DNA of 25,772 nt from IMG/VR virus record IMGVR_UViG_3300028490_000026, positions 1 through 25,772 of that record; one strand, written 5' to 3'. The DNA is from a virus. The notes below the pieces were generated by a model, which did not search any database, was not told where the DNA came from, and saw only the letters and a list, made by a program, of their open reading frames with translations. The position numbers were made by a program, and so were the translations under genes. Numbering within the stretch: the first letter of the stretch is position 1; each line of letters starts with the position of its first letter. This document shows positions 1-7,164 of the stretch, piece after piece.

Positions 1-3000
1 CAATTTGTTGAGTCCTCTACAGTGTAAGACTCACCCATCTTAACCATGTGTCTAGCAAAGAACTTATCTGTCTGTATGTTCATAGCAATGTTCTCTATAA
101 ATGCTCTACCATTAGAACCTACAAATTCAGTGAAGTAGAACTTAGACCCCTTCACTATACTGTTGATAAATGTCTTACCCATAGAATGCTTAGCTTTGAT
201 ACTATTTGTTCTAGTCTTGTTATTCTCTCTGAATGAAGGTTGTAGTTCATCGTCTTTAACAATACCAAGTATGTCTTCTTGTTGACTTTCATTAAAGGAA
301 TTAAAGAAATCTAACAGTTCATGGTTTACTGTATATCCAGTTTGCTCTCTCTTATTAATAGCATCAGTCTGTTCTTGAGGTGCAAAGAATCCTTTACGAC
401 CTTTTAGTTCATGCTCCTTACTCGTAACATTGGGAGCTACTTCAGGAGGAACAAAAGAATCTATACCATTACGTGAGGTTACTTCTGTAACCTTATCAAG
501 GTTCTCAATATTAAGTTTAACAAATGCTTTCTTCTTACCAGAGCCAACAGATACCATAGTCTCTTCAACTAATCCCTGCTCGTTCATTGCATGTAGATAC
601 AGAATCCCTATAGACCTAGCCATCATACCTTGATAAGCTACGTCATCAATTCCATCTACATTAATACTCAGTGACTTCATAACACCGTTACCGATAGCAA
701 GAATGACAGACTCTCTGTCACCACCACCTTCTTGAATGGCTCTAGCACCATCAGCATCAACTCCATAAGCTCTTATGATATCCTCAGAACTAACTGCTCC
801 AAACTGTGTCTGGAATGCTTGAAATGCATTAGTGCCTTCAGTAAATAGCTTCAGTGAAGTATCTGCATTAAATACAACCTTACCATTAGCTCTACCATCA
901 CTTAGAAGTACCCATGAATTGTTGAAGTAATACTTAGCAAGTCTACTTGAGTAATCAGCAAGTGACTCTTCCTTACCTTGTCTTGGTATCCTTACTGTGT
1001 AGTCATTTAGTGCTATATGAAAGTTCTTGAACAATTCAAGTACTGTACGTTCAATGTCACCTCTCTTCTCAGGAGACAAGAACACTTTAGAACCAGTATT
1101 ATTTAGTTCACTCTTATCTACAGTAACAAGCTCCTCAGTAACACCAGGCAAAGGTTCAACATCAGTAGGAGTAGTGAAATTAACAACGGTAGTTTCCTGA
1201 GTGCCATAAGACTTATCTGCAATAATCTCAGTCAATGCTCTTGCTTGGTTATTGTCAGTTTTAGCAAACATATCAGTAAGCTTCTTACCTGCTGATTTGA
1301 TACGTAGTTCATCTATCAGTTCTGGATTAGCTTTAGCCCATGTTTCCCATAGACCAGAGTAAGTTCCCCAATAATCAAAGTTAGAATCTTTAGCTGGTTT
1401 ACCTTTTCCAGTTCCTTTGAGACTTTGATACTCTTGCTCAATAGTTTTACCATTAGGTAGCTTGGCATTTAAAGCAGAAAATCTCTTGTCACCTTTGGTG
1501 GAGACTTCATATGTCTCACTGTTATCCTTAGTCTCATAGAGTTCTAAGCCCATAGCCTTAGCAGCTTCATCATTAACCCTAGTCTCATACTCTCCTATGG
1601 TTTCATTCTTTCGTGGTCCTAGTGTATTGTGAGCAGCTTCATGTTGCAATACAAAAGTCTTAAACTCTTTATCACTCTTGAATGCATCCTCTTTAATCGG
1701 ACTTGCTTTAGAACCATCTTGTTGTTCCTTGGGATTAGTCCAAGCTTTCTCTTCATACTTAGATTTCCACAGTGCTTTATCTGAACTGATGGTTATCTTC
1801 TGAGAAGACCCATCTGGATTCCTAGTGTGCTTAGCCAGTAATGGTTTACCATTCTTCCCAGTAAGCTCTTCGGAAAATACATCAATCTTCTCCCCATTAA
1901 CCATCTTGATACTACCTATCTTCTTAGAAGTAGGAGCAGGAGCAGTCTCAACTACATCGTCTTCAACTACAAGTGTAGAGGGAGCTTCTGTATTAGAGAA
2001 TGTTTCACCTGTAGATGTAGTTGTATCATCCTCGATGGTTACAATATCTGCATCCAAAGTACTAGGAGCTTTAGTGTCTACCTTCGATTCTGACTGTGTT
2101 TCTTCTTTAACAGGACTCGTTGTATCAGTTTCAGTAGAACTCTGCTCAGATTGGCTTGTAGAGGTATCCCTACTATCAAGCTCATCAGTAAGTACCTGTA
2201 CTTCTGCCTGTAGCTTTGTATACAAGTTATCTTGCTTAGGAGTTCTCTCTGTACTTTCTAAAGCATCAACCTTATCTTGCTTCGTTGCAATATTCTGTGC
2301 AAGAGACTCTTCACTCATCTTGTCAGACTTCTTCTTGAAGGTACTCATGAAGTTCTTGTAGATGTAGTCCACAGGATTCTCTTTGATTTCCTTCTCTTGA
2401 GCTTCAAGTTGAGCTATCTCTTTCTTCATTGTAGATATAGTCTTATCAGGATCTTTTAGAGCAGAAGGATCAGCTTCATAACTAGCAAGTCTTTCTTTCT
2501 TCTGTTCAAGCTTAGTACCAACTTGTTGTTCAAATGAACTGTCACTGTTTGCTTCAAGTGTAGATGTAACTTCAGTATCAGAACCATCAAATACAATCTC
2601 GTTATCTGGAGTAAGGTCTTCCTTCTCTGCCTTCTTAACCTTAGATTTCTTAGACATCTTTTCAACGTATGGTTCTGCTACATCTTTAGCTTTACGTACA
2701 CCCTTACCAGTTATGGATGCTGTACCTTTAGCAATATCCATAAGAGTACCAGGAGTAGAGATAGCTGCTTGAGTTCCTCCACCACCTGCTGCTCCTAGTA
2801 TAGTTGCATCTTTCATTTCCTTTTGAACCTTAGCATTAGGTACAGGATTCTCTCCAGGTTGCATCTTCTCTGTATAGGTCTGTGCTCCCTCAGCTAATCC
2901 TTCAGCACCAGAAGCAGCAACAACACCTACTGGCATTCTAAGTATCTTAGACTTGGTTAATCCAGTGAACATCTTGCCAGTAAGAATACCTGCATCAATC

Positions 3001-4244
3001 TTGTTGAGTGCAGTGTATCCCATAGCATAAGGTAAGTTCTTAACTAGGTCTTTAAAGTTAGCATCTTTACCATTCTTCTCAACTGCCATGTCAGCAGACT
3101 TCATGTAGATAAATCCTGCCATCATTGGAGCATTAGCCATAGAGACACCAACTTCAACTAGACCATCAGTAAGACCTTTCAATCCTTCCTGTACTATATT
3201 CGCATAGTTCTTGTTATAGAATGCAGCATCTATCTTGTTGATACCGTAATCTTCTCTAACCTGGTCATTCATGAAGCCATCATTCTGTACAAAGTTCTCT
3301 ACGTTATTAGCAATCTCTTTCCAGTAATCAGCACCTTCCATGTAACTAGCTCTTGCACCTTCATTAGCCTTCTTAAATGCTCCTTCAGGAGAGATGTCAG
3401 CAATACCCTGACTCGTCATACCTGCAGCAGTGTTAACCATTCCTAGCATGTTATAGAGACCCTTGTTAGCAGAAGCTAGTAAGTCTACAGGGTTGAGTGG
3501 ATTAAAACCAGACTCAGACATGTTCTCCCAGTCTTCTTTTCCAGAGTACCGTGACTTAGCAAGTAGCCTGTCAAATTTAACTATCTCTTTAGGGTCAGCT
3601 CCAGGTTCATTAGCAACCCTGAACTGGTTGGCTAACATCTGTCTCTCATATCCTCTACGTTTAGTAAATTCATCACCTGACTCAGTATTGTCAGCATAGA
3701 GTACAGCATTACCACTATCTAGTAATGCATTAGCTACAGGCATAGAGCCTTTACCTTGTTCATCAAATGCTACTATGTCACCTAGTTCCCTTGGTGCTCT
3801 ACTATAGTCAGCTCTATCAACTTCACCTTTTAACGATACACCAATCTCTTCTTGAGAGATTAGAGTATTAAGGAATGTCCTCTTAGCTTCCTGTGTAGCC
3901 ATAGAGCCTACTTGTGCGTCTAAACCAGCCTTAGCCTTCTTAGCTAGACTAGCGTTCTTTAAGGGGTCTTCTAGTGCATCTATACCAGTGAACCTAATGT
4001 TACCCTGTAGACCAAGTGCTTTACCCTTGATTGTATCTGCATCAATAAATAGATTGTCTGTAAAGCTTGAGAGTTCATTGTAGGCATCCATCTTAGACTC
4101 TGATGAGATTTGTGGATTCCACAATGTATCTAGTAGTTGTTTATTTCTATCCATACCTGAGATGGATAGATATGCAGGAGCACTTAGTTGTGACGCAGAC
4201 TGAGATACCGTTGGTAAATCACCTGTTATAAAATCTTCATTCAT
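1..4244 (-). CDS. Giant virion RNA polymerase (N4 gp50-like), N-terminal 1414 codons, cut by window edge
   Basis: An open frame starts at ATG 4244 after an AAAGGA site and runs off the left end without a stop. In N4 the equivalent protein (about 3500 aa) is packaged in the capsid, injected, and transcribes early genes. Visible order: helical N-terminal region (residues 1-530), a coiled-coil Lys/Glu stretch (about 560-680), a Ser/Thr/Glu linker (about 690-770), a zincin-like domain with H868-E-A-A-H872 and possible third ligand E893, and a second phage-type domain (about 915-1011). The start of the polymerase domain follows. The motif G1376-S-N-G-R1380 sits where N4 has its T/DxxGR motif, about 420 residues after the N4 minimal polymerase begins near residue 998, so the spacing agrees well. 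The surrounding sequence also resembles N4 vRNAP as I remember it. Catalytic motifs A, B and C would lie outside the window. The family call is inference from motif, length and position in the structural cluster. Confidence 0.85.
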   Translation of the reverse strand, partial: MNEDFITGDLPTVSQSASQLSAPAYLSISGMDRNKQLLDTLWNPQISSESKMDAYNELSSFTDNLFIDADTIKGKALGLQGNIRFTGIDALEDPLKNASLAKKAKAGLDAQVGSMATQEAKRTFLNTLISQEEIGVSLKGEVDRADYSRAPRELGDIVAFDEQGKGSMPVANALLDSGNAVLYADNTESGDEFTKRRGYERQMLANQFRVANEPGADPKEIVKFDRLLAKSRYSGKEDWENMSESGFNPLNPVDLLASANKGLYNMLGMVNTAAGMTSQGIADISPEGAFKKANEGARASYMEGADYWKEIANNVENFVQNDGFMNDQVREDYGINKIDAAFYNKNYANIVQEGLKGLTDGLVEVGVSMANAPMMAGFIYMKSADMAVEKNGKDANFKDLVKNLPYAMGYTALNKIDAGILTGKMFTGLTKSKILRMPVGVVAASGAEGLAEGAQTYTEKMQPGENPVPNAKVQKEMKDATILGAAGGGGTQAAISTPGTLMDIAKGTASITGKGVRKAKDVAEPYVEKMSKKSKVKKAEKEDLTPDNEIVFDGSDTEVTSTLEANSDSSFEQQVGTKLEQKKERLASYEADPSALKDPDKTISTMKKEIAQLEAQEKEIKENPVDYIYKNFMSTFKKKSDKMSEESLAQNIATKQDKVDALESTERTPKQDNLYTKLQAEVQVLTDELDSRDTSTSQSEQSSTETDTTSPVKEETQSESKVDTKAPSTLDADIVTIEDDTTTSTGETFSNTEAPSTLVVEDDVVETAPAPTSKKIGSIKMVNGEKIDVFSEELTGKNGKPLLAKHTRNPDGSSQKITISSDKALWKSKYEEKAWTNPKEQQDGSKASPIKEDAFKSDKEFKTFVLQHEAAHNTLGPRKNETIGEYETRVNDEAAKAMGLELYETKDNSETYEVSTKGDKRFSALNAKLPNGKTIEQEYQSLKGTGKGKPAKDSNFDYWGTYSGLWETWAKANPELIDELRIKSAGKKLTDMFAKTDNNQARALTEIIADKSYGTQETTVVNFTTPTDVEPLPGVTEELVTVDKSELNNTGSKVFLSPEKRGDIERTVLELFKNFHIALNDYTVRIPRQGKEESLADYSSRLAKYYFNNSWVLLSDGRANGKVVFNADTSLKLFTEGTNAFQAFQTQFGAVSSEDIIRAYGVDADGARAIQEGGGDRESVILAIGNGVMKSLSINVDGIDDVAYQGMMARSIGILYLHAMNEQGLVEETMVSVGSGKKKAFVKLNIENLDKVTEVTSRNGIDSFVPPEVAPNVTSKEHELKGRKGFFAPQEQTDAINKREQTGYTVNHELLDFFNSFNESQQEDILGIVKDDELQPSFRENNKTRTNSIKAKHSMGKTFINSIVKGSKFYFTEFVGSNGRAFIENIAMNIQTDKFFARHMVKMGESYTVEDSTN

Positions 4245-4254
4245 TATGTTCCTT

Positions 4255-5757
4255 TTAGTTGTTACCGAACCTGCTTGTAAGTTCTTTCTCGAACAATGCA
4301 TTGTCCTCCATAAATAATCCATCTCTCATAAAATCTGCAATATCATCTATATTCTTTCTACTTGCAGGAGGATTCTTTACCTTGTACTTCTTCCAGGCAT
4401 TAGCCATATATGGAGAGAACTTCTTATTCTTTTTTAGTAGGTCAAATACATTCTTAGTAAGACTTTCATTATCTGCCATTCCAAACCAACCAGCATCAAA
4501 AGGAGTAGATGCTCCTCCATCGTCTGTCTGTTCCATAGCTGGTTCAAGTAGAGTCCATAACTCAGGTACTCTACCTAGCAATGACCTTAGATTCTCATTG
4601 ACAACAGAAGAGTCATCTGAAGCTAAAGCATTATCCATCTCTTTATTGTTAGCATCAAAAGATAATTGAGCTTGTATACCTTTATCTCTCTCTGCTTTAA
4701 TCTCTTTCATCTTGTCGTTGATGACTGTCATTGCACCATCGGATACAGATTTTGGGAGATTATTACTCTTGAAATAATCAGCAAGTACCTCAGCTACCAT
4801 TTCTGGTTTAGTGTTCTTCTCCTTTATATACTTCATGCCCATTTCGACTATTCCACTAATACCAGTTTTACCAAATAGTTTCTCTTGTTGCTTATCTAAC
4901 TCTTTTATCATAGCTGTTTGTTTAGCCCTACCACTATCTGAACTCATACGCTTAGACATGAGGTCTTGTTTCCTTGCCTCTATAACACCTGACTTTTTTA
5001 TATCCTGAAGTAATGGACTCTCAGTATTGTTATACTTAGGACTTTGAGCACTTACCACTGGAGTGTTAGTTGCCTTGGTAGCTACAGACCCAGGAGGAGT
5101 CAGTGGTGGAATACCATTTAACATTAGATTATCATCATTCTCTCTCTTGACTTCACTAAGTTTTAATTGATTGGCTTCATTAGATATTCTTGCATTCTCA
5201 AGACTAACCATAGGTTTAATCATGCCTGATGCATACTTATTCCCAGAAGCCATTATGTTCATGATTGCATCGAATCTATCTTTAGGTGTTGCATAATTAC
5301 CTTCAGCAAAATCAGCCATTATCTTCTTACCAGCAACCTCATCAGCCTGTGTATCGTTGTATTTAGTTTCATTCAACACTTGTGCTCTGTTAGAAATATC
5401 GATACGTCTATTGGAAAGTTTATTACTGTCCTTATGTTGCTTAATGCTCTCATTAAGATTAGCACCTTGCATAGCAATCCTAGCTGCTGCTCTAGTTTCC
5501 TGAGACTCTAGCTGTCTATCTCTAAACTGTTGCTGTACTCCGAACTGAAATTGATTCTGGATTAATTGTTGGGTCTGTAGTTGTTCCTGTACCTTACGAT
5601 GTTCCTCTGTCTTTAATAGAGTCTGCATCTTCATAACAAGGTCACTAGATGAGTCCATAGACTTCATCACACCTTGCATCATACTGTTAGCGACACTTGA
5701 TGTATTGGCTGCTGCATTAGCACCTTTGGACATTGTATCCATGAATGGGTTTTGCAT
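4255..5757 (-). CDS. Glutamine-rich coiled-coil virion protein, probably ejected with vRNAP (500 aa)
   Basis: Function is not recognised by sequence. The first 130 residues are rich in Gln, Met and Asn and look helical or coiled-coil, with many QxxQ spacings. A Pro/Thr/Ser linker lies near residues 215-245, followed by a charged helical region, and the C-terminus has many aromatic and lysine residues. There is no signal peptide or membrane segment. The ATG at 5757 follows GGAG with 5-base spacing; the stop is 10 bases before the vRNAP start, so the two are surely co-transcribed. In N4-like phages the genes beside vRNAP encode internal or structural virion proteins, so a role in the capsid interior or in ejection is the best inference. 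It resembles the long helical ejection proteins of podoviruses in composition only. Confidence 0.7.
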   Translation of the reverse strand: MQNPFMDTMSKGANAAANTSSVANSMMQGVMKSMDSSSDLVMKMQTLLKTEEHRKVQEQLQTQQLIQNQFQFGVQQQFRDRQLESQETRAAARIAMQGANLNESIKQHKDSNKLSNRRIDISNRAQVLNETKYNDTQADEVAGKKIMADFAEGNYATPKDRFDAIMNIMASGNKYASGMIKPMVSLENARISNEANQLKLSEVKRENDDNLMLNGIPPLTPPGSVATKATNTPVVSAQSPKYNNTESPLLQDIKKSGVIEARKQDLMSKRMSSDSGRAKQTAMIKELDKQQEKLFGKTGISGIVEMGMKYIKEKNTKPEMVAEVLADYFKSNNLPKSVSDGAMTVINDKMKEIKAERDKGIQAQLSFDANNKEMDNALASDDSSVVNENLRSLLGRVPELWTLLEPAMEQTDDGGASTPFDAGWFGMADNESLTKNVFDLLKKNKKFSPYMANAWKKYKVKNPPASRKNIDDIADFMRDGLFMEDNALFEKELTSRFGNN

Positions 5758-5766
5758 AATATCTCC

Positions 5767-6351
5767 TTACGATAATCTAGGTGCTGTAGATATAGCTGCT
5801 GCAGTCTCACTAGGATTATTACGTTCTTGCTCAACGTAGTTACCACCATTAGCGTATCCTGCTGTTAAGTTCTGTCTTACTGCAGCAATCCTACCTAGTT
5901 CATTCTTTGTTAAGTTCCACTGTTCACCTGCTCTGCTGTTTTGATCTCTAGCAAACCCTAACATCTCATCTCTATATTGATTGCCCTTGTATAGATTCCA
6001 CATGTTCATGCCAGTCATACCGATATCCATGATACCATTAACAGTACCCATAGTCTGTCCAAAGTTAAAGTCACCACCAACTCCTAGTGGACCTGTAGTT
6101 TCTGGTGTACCTCCAGCTATTTGACCAGCATCATAATCATAGAACCCATCAGTAGCTCCAGATTTCATACTAGGACCTTCTAGTGTAGGACCATCATAAG
6201 CTCCTTGAGCAGTTCCAAATAGTGATGAACTGTTTATCTGAGCTAGTCCTGGTCTATTAACACTGTAGCTTGGTTGGTTGTATGTATACCTGATAGGTTG
6301 AGTTAAATTTTGACCTCTAGTAGTTCCACCCTGTGCAAGTTGAGTTGACAT
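5767..6351 (-). CDS. Internal virion protein-like, T7 gp14-type organisation (194 aa)
   Basis: The N-terminal 100 residues are low-complexity, rich in Gly, Thr, Gln and Pro. The C-terminal half has a Met/Gly-rich helix (GIMDIGMTGMNMWNLYKGNQ) followed by a charged amphipathic helix with many Arg, Asn and Gln residues. This pattern of a small-residue hydrophobic helix leading into an Asn/Gln/Arg helix is seen in small podovirus internal virion proteins that enter the cell envelope during ejection. It is the first gene after the 6352-6467 gap, so the first gene of the vRNAP block, with AAAGGA six bases before ATG 6351. It ends 9 bases before the 500-aa gene. The match is by architecture, not by a confident family match. 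Confidence 0.6.
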   Translation of the reverse strand: MSTQLAQGGTTRGQNLTQPIRYTYNQPSYSVNRPGLAQINSSSLFGTAQGAYDGPTLEGPSMKSGATDGFYDYDAGQIAGGTPETTGPLGVGGDFNFGQTMGTVNGIMDIGMTGMNMWNLYKGNQYRDEMLGFARDQNSRAGEQWNLTKNELGRIAAVRQNLTAGYANGGNYVEQERNNPSETAAAISTAPRLS

Positions 6352-6374
6352 AAATAATCCTTTGTAGATTGAAT

Positions 6375-6410
6375 TTAAATCATTATATCATATAAGCTTG
6401 AGGATGGAAT
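6375..6410 (-). promoter_or_regulatory. Extended -10 promoter in front of the vRNAP block
   Basis: On the minus strand TGATATAAT (6390-6382) matches the sigma-70 extended -10 consensus TGnTATAAT perfectly. The best -35 candidate at 17-base spacing is ATTCCA (6410-6405), only 3 of 6 matches. Transcription would start near 6375, about 24 bases before the ATG at 6351. N4 late promoters are read by host sigma-70 polymerase with a phage activator, which would fit a weak -35. This is the only promoter candidate I see in a non-coding gap. Confidence 0.55.
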
Positions 6411-6428
6411 TGTAGGGGAGTTTAGAAT

Positions 6429-6454
6429 CTACAGGACACATTGTGTGCCTGTAG
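6429..6454 (-). promoter_or_regulatory. Imperfect inverted repeat (hairpin) in the only large gap
   Basis: The arms CTACAGG and CCTGTAG are perfectly complementary. Inside them CACA pairs with TGTG, leaving one bulged A and a 3-base loop. It lies after the stop at 6468 and upstream of the extended -10 promoter. No T-run follows on either strand, so it is not a canonical intrinsic terminator. It could be a factor-dependent terminator, an RNA-processing site or a protein-binding operator. Short CTAAAC/CCCTACA-like sequences flank both sides. Confidence 0.5.
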
Positions 6455-6467
6455 GGTTTAGAGGGGT

Positions 6468-6797
6468 TTAAACAGGTGTTACGATGTACTTAGCAACGAA
6501 GCTAAGTTTCTTTCCACCTTGCTCTGGATTTTGCTGAATTAGTTTTAACATTTGGTTAGCCTTATTCTGGTCAACTGAATGCTTCTCCATGATATCACTA
6601 ACGGTAACTCTCTTATCCATCTGGATACCTTCCTTCTGGTGTCTGAGAGTGTTTACTTGAGCATCTGATAGAAAGGTAGGTGTATCAAACAACACCTTCC
6701 TACCATTAGTCCAAGCAAATCTTTCCTTCATAGTTTCAGTACTTCTAGCTATGACGATATACTTCTGTGCTTTATTAGGTTTCTCTTTAGTAGCCAT
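6468..6797 (-). CDS. Small structural-region protein, unknown function (109 aa)
   Basis: No family is recognised. The protein is basic and soluble, with a Lys-rich N-terminus, a central segment RFAWTNGRKVLFDTPTFLSD, and a helical region around residues 60-95 with evenly spaced Lys and Gln. It ends in a short beta-like stretch. The ATG at 6797 follows AAGGG, and the gap from the previous stop is 9 bases. It is the last gene of the capsid block before the hairpin and promoter gap. In N4 the genes between the capsid protein and the vRNAP group encode small virion proteins, so a minor capsid or connector role is possible but unproven. Confidence 0.7.
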   Translation of the reverse strand: MATKEKPNKAQKYIVIARSTETMKERFAWTNGRKVLFDTPTFLSDAQVNTLRHQKEGIQMDKRVTVSDIMEKHSVDQNKANQMLKLIQQNPEQGGKKLSFVAKYIVTPV

Positions 6798-6806
6798 AAT
6801 ATTCCC

Positions 6807-7121
6807 TTACTTCTTTGCTTTCTTAGTTACTGTTTTACCAACAACAACTACACCACCAGTAGACCTAGCAGAAGCATCTCTAGTATACATACCAACACCG
6901 ATAGCACCATCAACAGGTTTAACTGTTACTGACTTGCCCATACGGACTTCAACTACTGTATCTGCATCTAGTACTTTTGTAGTCTTGTTACCAAGAACCT
7001 CCTCGATGATACTACCTACGAGTACCACTGAACCAGACTCATTAGTGATAGTAGTATCTTCTACTACTTCACTAATAACTGTGAGTGCTGGATTTGCTGA
7101 AGTTAATCTAAACTCTGCCAT
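6807..7121 (-). CDS. Small beta-rich protein following capsid gene, possible head decoration (104 aa)
   Basis: The sequence is dominated by Val, Thr, Gly and Ile in alternating patterns that suggest a small beta domain. There is a run of valines at residues 91-94 and a Lys-rich C-terminus (VTKKAKK). No signal peptide or transmembrane segment is clear. AAGGA lies six bases before ATG 7121. It is the first gene after the major capsid gene, a position often held by head decoration or stabilisation proteins, but the family is not recognised and the role is inference. A late structural or head-completion role is equally possible. Confidence 0.65.
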   Translation of the reverse strand: MAEFRLTSANPALTVISEVVEDTTITNESGSVVLVGSIIEEVLGNKTTKVLDADTVVEVRMGKSVTVKPVDGAIGVGMYTRDASARSTGGVVVVGKTVTKKAKK

Positions 7122-7148
7122 GTTATTTCCTTTTGTATATTTAATTCA

Positions 7149-7164
7149 CAACTACTAGTAGTTG
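7149..7164 (-). promoter_or_regulatory. Perfect 16-base palindrome over the capsid gene stop codon
   Basis: CAACTACTAGTAGTTG is its own reverse complement. As RNA it would form a 6-bp stem with a CUAG loop, and the capsid TAG stop (7157-7155) lies within it. No U-run follows, so it is unlikely to be an intrinsic terminator. A role in mRNA 3' end protection or processing of the highly expressed capsid message is possible; chance is also possible because part of it encodes the capsid C-terminus. Confidence 0.35.

Noticed and set aside
1825-2361. Long plus-strand open frame of 178 codons, rich in Ser, Val and Thr
   Set aside because: It lies fully antisense to the vRNAP Ser/Thr/Glu linker; its composition mirrors that coding strand and there is no ribosome site or family likeness.
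2456-2665. Minus-strand frame of 69 codons, Arg/Leu-rich
   Set aside because: It is in a different frame within the vRNAP coding region; the Arg/Leu bias is typical of a shifted shadow frame.
4259-4669. Plus-strand open frame of 136 codons
   Set aside because: Antisense to the well-supported 500-aa gene, with no supporting signals; all real genes here are on the minus strand.
6393-6446. Short minus-strand frame of 17 codons in the gap, starting inside the hairpin
   Set aside because: No ribosome site precedes it and it overlaps both the hairpin and the promoter region.
6411-6470. G-rich plus-strand stretch that might form a G-quadruplex
   Set aside because: The G runs are uneven and the loops too long for a convincing quadruplex; the inverted repeat explains more of the pattern.
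6751-7158. Plus-strand open frame of 135 codons with hydrophobic start
   Set aside because: It is antisense to two small genes and the end of the capsid gene; the hydrophobic look comes from antisense reading of Val/Thr/Lys codons.
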